DNA of 36,337 nucleotides from Deltaproteobacteria bacterium (GTDB taxonomy: Bacteria > Desulfobacterota > DSM-4660 > Desulfatiglandales > HGW-15): assembly GCA_016932235.1 (NCBI GenBank), contig JAFGDF010000251.1, positions 1-36,337 on the forward strand, read 5' to 3'. The position numbers and the translations under genes are program-made. Below are positions 31,348 through 36,337 of this stretch, piece by piece. Under the pieces are notes generated by a model, which saw nothing but the letters and a program-made list of their open reading frames with translations, was not told where the DNA came from and made no database searches. Every line of letters starts with the position of its first letter. The first letter of the stretch is position 1.

Positions 31348-32889
31348 TCATTTTTTTCGACTTATACCCAGCTTTTGCATCTTGGAGCGAAGAGTGCTGG
31401 CTTTTATCCCCAGCATTACGGCAGCACCATATTCACCCTCAATTCTGCCAGCGCTGTCTTCCAGAATATTGAGGATATGTTTTCGCTCCATATATTCCAG
31501 AGTCTTGATCTGGTGAAGCTTTTGCTTCGTCTGAGGCAGTTCCACTGCCAGAGTGTTGCCTGTGGCAGCGATAACGCCTCTCTCAATTATGTTACGCAGC
31601 TCTCGTATATTGCCGGGCCATGGGTACTGGCGGAAGGCTGCCATAGTCCTTTTATCTACTTTGTAAACTGAACGCCCAATTTTCTTGTTGAAATGACGCA
31701 AAAAATATTCCACGAGAGCTTCAATATCTTGAGGCCGTTCTCGTAGGGGTGGAACATGCAGGGGGAAAACATTTAGACGGTAATATAAGTCACTGCGAAA
31801 ATTGCCTTCGGCCATTTCCTTTTCCACGTCTCTGTTGGTGGCGGCAATAATACGAACTTCAGCTACTTTGGTTTTTGAACTACCCACCCGTTCGTATTCG
31901 TTGTCCTGTAAAACTCGCAGAAGTTTTCCCTGCACCGTTAGGGGCAATTCACCTATTTCGTCTAAAAACAGAGTTCCGCCTTTCGCCAATTCAAATCGCC
32001 CGATCCGAGTTATGATCGCATTAGTGAACGCACCTCTTTCATGCCCGAAGAATTCGCTCTCAATGAGATTTTCCTGCAAGGAAGCGCAATTCACCGTAAC
32101 CATGGGTCGATTTCTGCGTAAGCTGGCGTTGTGCACGGCCCGGGCAATCAGAGCCTTTCCCACGCCGGTTTCCCCCAGTATAAACACCGGAGTTTCGGTA
32201 GGGGCAACTTGAGTGATCTTTTCCAAAACAGGCTTTAAGGCGCTGTCTTTGCTGGTCACATCCAGTGAGATGACTTGGTCGTCAATTTCCTTTCGTAAGA
32301 TAAGATTATCAAGTTCCAACTTTTTTTTCAGAAGAGAAAGTTCCTTTATTTGATTCTGCAAAGACTCTTCATAATTCTTGCGAATAATAGCATTAGTAAA
32401 GATTTCCCCTGCAAACCGCAGATATGAAATAGCTTCATCGCTCCAATAGCCTTGCCTGCTAAGCGTGGCGGTCGTGATGGCTGCCACAACTTTGCCGTTT
32501 CCGATGATAGGAATGACAACTGTGCTCATAATCCCCGATTTTCTTAAATACTTCTTATCCGTGACGGCCTCGGGAGGGTAGTCCTCCAGATCCTGAGCGT
32601 AGATAATCTCTCCTTTCAACAATTTATTTACTGACCAAGGAAATCTATCGCTTCCCATGGTTTCTGAGGGAAATCGCTTGTCGCAGGAAATAGCCCATGA
32701 ATACGTTAGAAAAGTATTTTGTTCATCGGACCACTCAAAGAAGGAGCAGCGCTCAGCGCCCAAATACTTGCCTATAATTGCTAACCCCTTTTCAATTTCA
32801 AAAGTTACGTGTCCTGCTTTCATAGAAATGAACTGGGCTGACAACGTTGATAACAATCGCTCCATATTGGCAATTTGTGGTGTTATCAT
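31348..32889 (-). CDS. Sigma-54-dependent activator: GAF, AAA+ and Fis-type HTH
   Basis: The 513-aa regulator has an N-terminal GAF-like sensor domain (about 20-170), a coiled linker (175-205), the AAA+ domain (about 212-440) and a Fis-type helix-turn-helix (VMLGIKASTLRSKMQKLGI). The AAA+ part has Walker A GETGVGKA (239-246), Walker B LFLDEIGELP (307-316) and the arginine fingers FRSDLYYRL. The sigma-54 contact loop reads GAFTNA (286-291) instead of GAFTGA. A GAF domain suggests direct binding of a small molecule. It is convergent with the TRAP operon and close to two sigma-54 promoters, so control of TRAP and hyu genes is likely. Confidence 0.88.
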   Translation of the reverse strand: MITPQIANMERLLSTLSAQFISMKAGHVTFEIEKGLAIIGKYLGAERCSFFEWSDEQNTFLTYSWAISCDKRFPSETMGSDRFPWSVNKLLKGEIIYAQDLEDYPPEAVTDKKYLRKSGIMSTVVIPIIGNGKVVAAITTATLSRQGYWSDEAISYLRFAGEIFTNAIIRKNYEESLQNQIKELSLLKKKLELDNLILRKEIDDQVISLDVTSKDSALKPVLEKITQVAPTETPVFILGETGVGKALIARAVHNASLRRNRPMVTVNCASLQENLIESEFFGHERGAFTNAIITRIGRFELAKGGTLFLDEIGELPLTVQGKLLRVLQDNEYERVGSSKTKVAEVRIIAATNRDVEKEMAEGNFRSDLYYRLNVFPLHVPPLRERPQDIEALVEYFLRHFNKKIGRSVYKVDKRTMAAFRQYPWPGNIRELRNIIERGVIAATGNTLAVELPQTKQKLHQIKTLEYMERKHILNILEDSAGRIEGEYGAAVMLGIKASTLRSKMQKLGISRKK

Positions 32890-33645
32890 GGCTGCCTCAT
32901 AGTATTTTGCTTATGGATATACCGGTTAAAGAAGCCACCCTGTCCGGGCAGTCGGTGCCAACGATTCCGGGCAGGGGGTTCCAATGGTTCCGGCCAGGAA
33001 CCGATGTTAATCAAGTGTTACATTTTCTTTTTTGATTAATACCATATACCTCTCGCATAGATTTGTCATGATCTTTTCAATGTATTGGATTTCAATGGTG
33101 TAGGAATACTGAGAAGTCTCTGGCCTTCGTGAACGATAAACAGGAGAAATATCGGTCATGCCTGGGCACCTATTGTTAAAATATTCATTAAACTCTACAA
33201 ATTATACAGTAAATTATACTGCAAGAAAAGCTTTTTTTTAGCTTTGTGACTTTTAATTGAATTTAACTCAAAGCTTCATTGAAGCTTACTGATGTGATAT
33301 AGAAAAAACTTCAGTTAATTATCAGACTTATCCGTATCCGGAGCCAACATGTTAATGTCCCGCTTGGGGATTGTTGAAATCTCTCGCCTTTAGGCGAAAG
33401 AAGTGCTTAATTGTTGCATAGCGACATGTGGTTCATTATAGCACTTTATTTTCTGTCATTCTGTGGCTATACCAGGTGTTTACTTTGAATTATAATGGAT
33501 CCTGCGATCAAGTTAATAACTTGTGGATGACGATAAATATTCAAATAACTCCTGAATTGTGATATTTTCCATAGATCACTACCTGGCTCAACATTGTGAT
33601 AAGAGAATATTTTCCGTCTGATCTATTAGGCAGAGGAGGGACTTT
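32890..33645. other. Long intergenic region with several small repeats
   Basis: There is no convincing gene. Visible structures are TCCGGGCAG twice (32943-32951, 32966-32974) in a GC-rich patch that could be an insertion sequence end; TTAATCAA/TTGATTAA (33007-33014, 33032-33039); a direct repeat AAATTATAC (33199-33207, 33211-33219); a perfect dyad AAGCTTCA-T-TGAAGCTT (33271-33287); and a hairpin TCGCCT-TT-AGGCGA (33384-33397). The region must contain the promoter of the regulator gene and that of the NTF2-like gene. Confidence 0.4.
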
Positions 33646-34032
33646 ATGGGAACAAGCGTGCTTGATGCTGCATTGCGAGCGATCGACGAATTTGGCAACG
33701 CCTTCCATGCGCGTGATGTCGAACGGATGGCCAAAACGTGTAACTTTCCTCATGTTCGACTCGCTGGCGCAACTATGGCAATCTGGCATGATACCGAAGA
33801 GTTCCTGCGAGCTAGAGATATTGGGGGTATCCCGCTGGAACCTGATTGGCATCACAGTCAAGAAGATACCCGAAATGTTGTTCAGTCGTCGAGCGAGAAG
33901 GTTCATGTAACGATTACATTTAGTCGGTTTAACGCTGCTGGAGAGAAGATCTCTTCTTTTGAAACGCTTTACGTTGTGACCATGCAGGAAGGCCATTGGG
34001 GTGTGCAACTACGCTCAAGTTTCGCGCCATGA
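33646..34032 (+). CDS. NTF2/SnoaL-like protein
   Basis: The 128-aa protein has the size and helix-sheet pattern of the NTF2/SnoaL-like fold: LDAALRAIDEFGNAFHARDV, then MAKTCNFPHVRLAG near the start and strongly alternating strands at the end (VHVTITFSRFNAAGEKI, LYVVTMQEGHWGVQLRS). This fold covers isomerases, dehydratases and small ligand-binding proteins. AGGAGGG stands 7 nt before ATG 33646. No neighbour is close enough for an operon. The specific reaction cannot be told. Confidence 0.65.
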   Translation: MGTSVLDAALRAIDEFGNAFHARDVERMAKTCNFPHVRLAGATMAIWHDTEEFLRARDIGGIPLEPDWHHSQEDTRNVVQSSSEKVHVTITFSRFNAAGEKISSFETLYVVTMQEGHWGVQLRSSFAP

Positions 34033-34081
34033 TAGTCCCGCTAACTAATACAAACGCATTAAGTAATTTTACATAAACGTT

Positions 34082-34260
34082 TCAATTTAACTTTCGACCA
34101 TGAATGAGTAGTATCTTGAACGGTTTCCCACAACCTTCGACCGACTTTACACCATCCTCTAACATAGAAATATAATCCTCATGATCAATCAGTAATACAT
34201 CAAAATCATAAACCAGTCCTACTATCCTTTCACATGTTCATATAACGCCAATCCACTCAT
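34082..34260 (-). pseudogene. Frameshifted gene remnant, possibly signalling-related
   Basis: The minus strand reads MSGLALYEHVKG from 34260 and then, after a one-base shift, GLVYDFDVLLIDHEDYISML and KPFKILLIHGRK before a stop at 34082. Pieces such as MSGLALYEHVK and VLLIDHED resemble response regulator receiver domains, but the order is not that of a normal receiver. It is certainly not intact. The rest of 34033-34547 shows no gene. Confidence 0.3.
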
Positions 34261-34515
34261 TCAGAATTCATTGATTCTGTATAAAATTGTTTTGCGCCGG
34301 CTTTCGAAAGAAAGGAGGGGAAGATTCCTTGAGCTTCAAGTCCCTTTAGGTTGGAGTCTTGATAGGCCATTGATAATGAAACGAATAGTGGTGAGTCGAA
34401 CACTGATATCGGCCTATAACGCATTTATTGTATGCGGATTTTTCAAAAAGTGGGCAAGCGGGCTTTTTCGACAGTCTCGCAAGGATCCAGACATTTTAAA
34501 ATGAAAAGTATTTTT

Positions 34516-34544
34516 GGGGGATATAAAATGCTGATACCCCCCTA
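34516..34544 (-). terminator. Hairpin behind the pyruvate-kinase-like gene
   Basis: On the minus strand GGGGGGTAT and ATATCCCCC form a 9-bp stem with one G-U pair and a 9-nt loop, beginning a few bases behind the stop codon at 34548. AAAAATACTTTT follows rather than a pure T run, so termination may be inefficient. Confidence 0.4.
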
Positions 34545-34547
34545 TTA

Positions 34548-35096
34548 TCACATAAAAGGTTTGCAGATTATTTCATGGATGCGGAGTGAGTTTAAGCTGG
34601 TAGTAGGCGCGGCAGTGGCAACAAGAGCTGTATCAGCACCTGAACGAGTACCTGCTACCGCAATGATTTTTTCTCCAATACTGACAAATCCTCCATTACA
34701 GGCCATTAAAATGATCTCAAGGCAAACCTTGCTTCCCTGCCCAAACGTGCGGAGAAGATTAGCCATGGCCTGGGGCGCATTTGTACCATAAAAGTCTGCT
34801 GTGTGAAATAACATCGTCCCATAATGGACCTGGTGGTTCTTTGCACGAAGCTCATCTACCAGTTCCGGTGGAAAGGGCTGGTCTTCTCCTTTGAAACCGA
34901 ATTGCCATGGAACAATGACCAAACGAAAATCGGTTCCGGTAAAAGCTTTCAGGAAATCCCTTGCTGTAGCTCCTCGGGTAGATGCAACAACAAACCTATT
35001 TATTCCTCTTGCTTGAGCTCTCTCTTTAACCAACTTAATGACTTCTGCCGTATTTACCTTGCCTGGTTTCTCAAAATAGACTATTTTTTCTTCCAT
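34548..35096 (-). CDS. Standalone pyruvate kinase C-terminal (alpha/beta)-like protein
   Basis: The 182-aa protein resembles the C-terminal alpha/beta domain of pyruvate kinase as a free-standing protein: VNTAEVIKLVKERAQARGIN, then RFVVASTRGATARDFLKAF, FRLVIVPWQFGF and, near the end, IGEKIIAVAGTRSGADTALV. There is no catalytic barrel, so it is not a pyruvate kinase. In the enzyme this domain binds allosteric effectors. Such single-domain proteins are known from anaerobic bacteria and archaea, with unknown role. GAGG precedes the ATG by 9 nt. A terminator-like hairpin follows the stop. Confidence 0.75.
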   Translation of the reverse strand: MEEKIVYFEKPGKVNTAEVIKLVKERAQARGINRFVVASTRGATARDFLKAFTGTDFRLVIVPWQFGFKGEDQPFPPELVDELRAKNHQVHYGTMLFHTADFYGTNAPQAMANLLRTFGQGSKVCLEIILMACNGGFVSIGEKIIAVAGTRSGADTALVATAAPTTSLNSLRIHEIICKPFM

Positions 35097-35279
35097 GCCT
35101 TTTTACCTCTTCAATCAAAGATACCCTAATGCAGTCTTAAGAGCACTACAAAATGCCCTGCCTACTCGGCCGTGTGGTTTTTTATAAAGTTTGTCTTTTA
35201 TTAATATGCATCAATTTATAAAGTAGGATATATCCGCTAAAGACATTTTCGCCTATGGAAAACTGAATCCTAGGTAATC

Positions 35280-35296
35280 CACCGGCTACGCCGGTG
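35280..35296. other. GC-rich hairpin
   Basis: CACCGGC-TAC-GCCGGTG is a perfect 7-bp stem in the 267-bp gap between the Fe-S gene and the pyruvate-kinase-like gene. No T run follows. It may stabilise the 3' end of the Fe-S mRNA or be a dispersed palindromic repeat. No gene lies in 35097-35363. Confidence 0.4.
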
Positions 35297-35363
35297 AAAA
35301 TTAAATTTAAAAAGAGCGTTCGTTGATCTTTTCCCTTTCTCCCTTCCAGTAAAGCCATCTGAT

Positions 35364-36182
35364 TTACTTTTCGAGCGGAATATCGCCAAGATTGACGTCT
35401 TTTGAGGTATTTAGATCCTGGAAATACTTTGCCTTAAACCCCCCGGCCTCAATCCTGACATTGTAATTGCCTGCCGCAAGATCCCTGAACCAGAAATCAC
35501 CGTAAACATCCGTGAAGGTCTCAACCACCTTCCCGCCCGACGTCAGCAGACAGCGCGCACCTGTCACAACCTCCCTCTCAACCGGGTCAAAGACCGTCCC
35601 GGCAATAAACTTCCCTGGAATGTTCCGGTAATACACCCTCGGCCGGCACCCGGTCTCAGGTTTGAGCACGCCCGCGCCTTCAATAAAATCCTTCAGATCC
35701 TCTTCCTCTCCGAATCTCATGGCATCCGTCGGGCATACCTCCACACACCGCGGCAGCTTGCTTCCGCTGTCTAAAAGATGAGCACAGCCCGTGCATTTCT
35801 GCGCCAGGCCCAGCTCGTCGTTGAAGTAAATAACATCATACGGACAGGCTGCAATACAATCTCTACAGCCTCCGCTTCCTTCACACTTCTCCGGATCAAT
35901 AAGCACCAGACCGTCTTCTCTCCTTAAGATCGCACCGGCCTTACACGCTTCAATACACGCCGCCTTTTCACAGTGATTGCACAGCATGGGAATGTAATGT
36001 ATCTTTACCTTGGGAACGGTCCCGCACACGTTCTCCTGGATCTTCAGCCAGAATTGCCCCGTCTCAGGCTGAGGTCCGGCATAGGGCGTCCAGTCGTTAC
36101 CAACATGCTCATCCTTGCATGCCAGCTGGCAATTGTAACAGCCGCTGCATCTACCGATATCTATAACAAATGCTTTCGCCAT
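35364..36182 (-). CDS. 4Fe-4S electron-transfer subunit with C-terminal transthyretin-like domain (transhydroxylase small-subunit-like)
   Basis: The 272-aa protein has sixteen cysteines in four groups: C12/15/18/22, C68/71/76/80, C100/106/109/113 and C130/133/146/150. This is the DmsB/PhsB arrangement that holds several [4Fe-4S] clusters next to a molybdopterin subunit. From about residue 190 follows a beta-rich carboxypeptidase-regulatory or Cna-like domain (FIAGTVFDPVEREVVTGARC, then FTDVYGDFWFRDLAAGNY). This combination and the length fit the small subunit of pyrogallol-phloroglucinol transhydroxylase and relatives. There is no twin-arginine signal, so it is cytoplasmic. AAGGAGG and GAGG precede the ATG. 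It follows the partner gene by 15 nt. Confidence 0.8.
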   Translation of the reverse strand: MAKAFVIDIGRCSGCYNCQLACKDEHVGNDWTPYAGPQPETGQFWLKIQENVCGTVPKVKIHYIPMLCNHCEKAACIEACKAGAILRREDGLVLIDPEKCEGSGGCRDCIAACPYDVIYFNDELGLAQKCTGCAHLLDSGSKLPRCVEVCPTDAMRFGEEEDLKDFIEGAGVLKPETGCRPRVYYRNIPGKFIAGTVFDPVEREVVTGARCLLTSGGKVVETFTDVYGDFWFRDLAAGNYNVRIEAGGFKAKYFQDLNTSKDVNLGDIPLEK

Positions 36183-36197
36183 CTCCTCTTTTCCTCC

Positions 36198-36337
36198 TTA
36201 TTCCTCCATAAGCCAGCCCGAAAGAGACACGCCCGTATCCGCGTCATAGTTCCTCTCAAACGCCTCAGGATAATCCCTTCTCCATCCCGCCATCTCCTCT
36301 TCCGTCACCTTCTCCACCTCAACCAGAAATCCGCTCA
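36198..36337 (-). CDS. C-terminal end of a probable molybdopterin oxidoreductase large subunit (partial)
   Basis: The minus strand reads in one frame from the window edge: FLVEVEKVTEEEMAGWRRDY, then PEAFERNYDADTGVSLSGWL and MEE before a TAA. Only 46 residues are visible. The position directly before the Fe-S subunit, same strand and 15-nt gap, and the end pattern (VEVEKVT...YPEAFERNYD) fit the catalytic subunit of a transhydroxylase or related DMSO-reductase-family enzyme. Its identity depends on the sequence beyond the window. Confidence 0.6.
   Translation of the reverse strand, partial: SGFLVEVEKVTEEEMAGWRRDYPEAFERNYDADTGVSLSGWLMEE

Noticed and set aside
33646..34032. Overlapping frames at 33541-34008 (minus) and 33596-33910 (plus)
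   Set aside because: The frame 33646-34032 has an ideal ribosome site and an NTF2-like pattern; the others are shadows.

Overview
The window looks like a piece of a chromosome from an anaerobic, Gram-negative bacterium. A member of Desulfobacterota (the former Deltaproteobacteria) is my best guess. The reasons are an IHF/HU-family gene, sigma-54 promoters with an enhancer-binding protein, a fused TRAP transporter, a HyuA/HyuB pair, and a multi-cluster Fe-S subunit next to the tail of what looks like a molybdopterin oxidoreductase. Taxonomy is inference only.

Left block (about 0.3-13.6 kb): a mobile element. A 35-nt copy of the 3' end of a tRNA-Leu gene (293-327, minus strand) marks a likely integration site. 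To its right lie a P4/D5-type replicative helicase, seven iteron-like GGTCGC boxes that look like an origin, a CHC2/Toprim primase, a predicted DNA-modification protein (D12-methyltransferase-like plus Mom/GNAT-like), a ParB-fold protein, a terminase small-subunit-like gene interrupted by an in-frame TGA, a GpA-type terminase large subunit and a small HTH protein. After an AT-rich control region with a good sigma-70-type promoter comes a second operon: two zinc-ribbon proteins, a zinc-binding ParB, a DUF488 protein, a tiny ORF, a second ParB and an unknown 310-aa protein, closed by a rho-independent terminator. No portal, capsid, tail, lysis or integrase gene is visible. The block therefore resembles a packaging-capable satellite or phage-plasmid rather than a full prophage.

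Middle block (about 13.7-19.6 kb): an IHF-alpha-like gene, then a likely defence cassette. It has a 60-aa protein translationally coupled to an 827-aa SMC/RecF-like ABC ATPase, followed by a 784-aa fusion of an Mrr-type nuclease with an nSTAND-type NTPase. This is the best candidate for a little-described system.

Right block (20-36 kb): chromosomal-looking catabolism. A minus-strand operon (TatD-like amidohydrolase, HyuA, HyuB, RidA-like) has a well-matched sigma-54 promoter. A DHDPS/NAL-family aldolase lies divergent from a TRAP transporter (DctP, then fused DctQM) that also has a sigma-54 promoter. A convergent GAF-AAA-Fis sigma-54 activator (with GAFTNA in place of GAFTGA) follows directly. 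Between the two operons is a scar made of the 3' end of livG, the 3' end of an IS630-type transposase and the 3' end of livF. The far right has an NTF2-like protein, a standalone pyruvate-kinase C-terminal-like protein, and an Fe-S subunit with a C-terminal transthyretin-like domain, resembling the small subunit of pyrogallol transhydroxylase.
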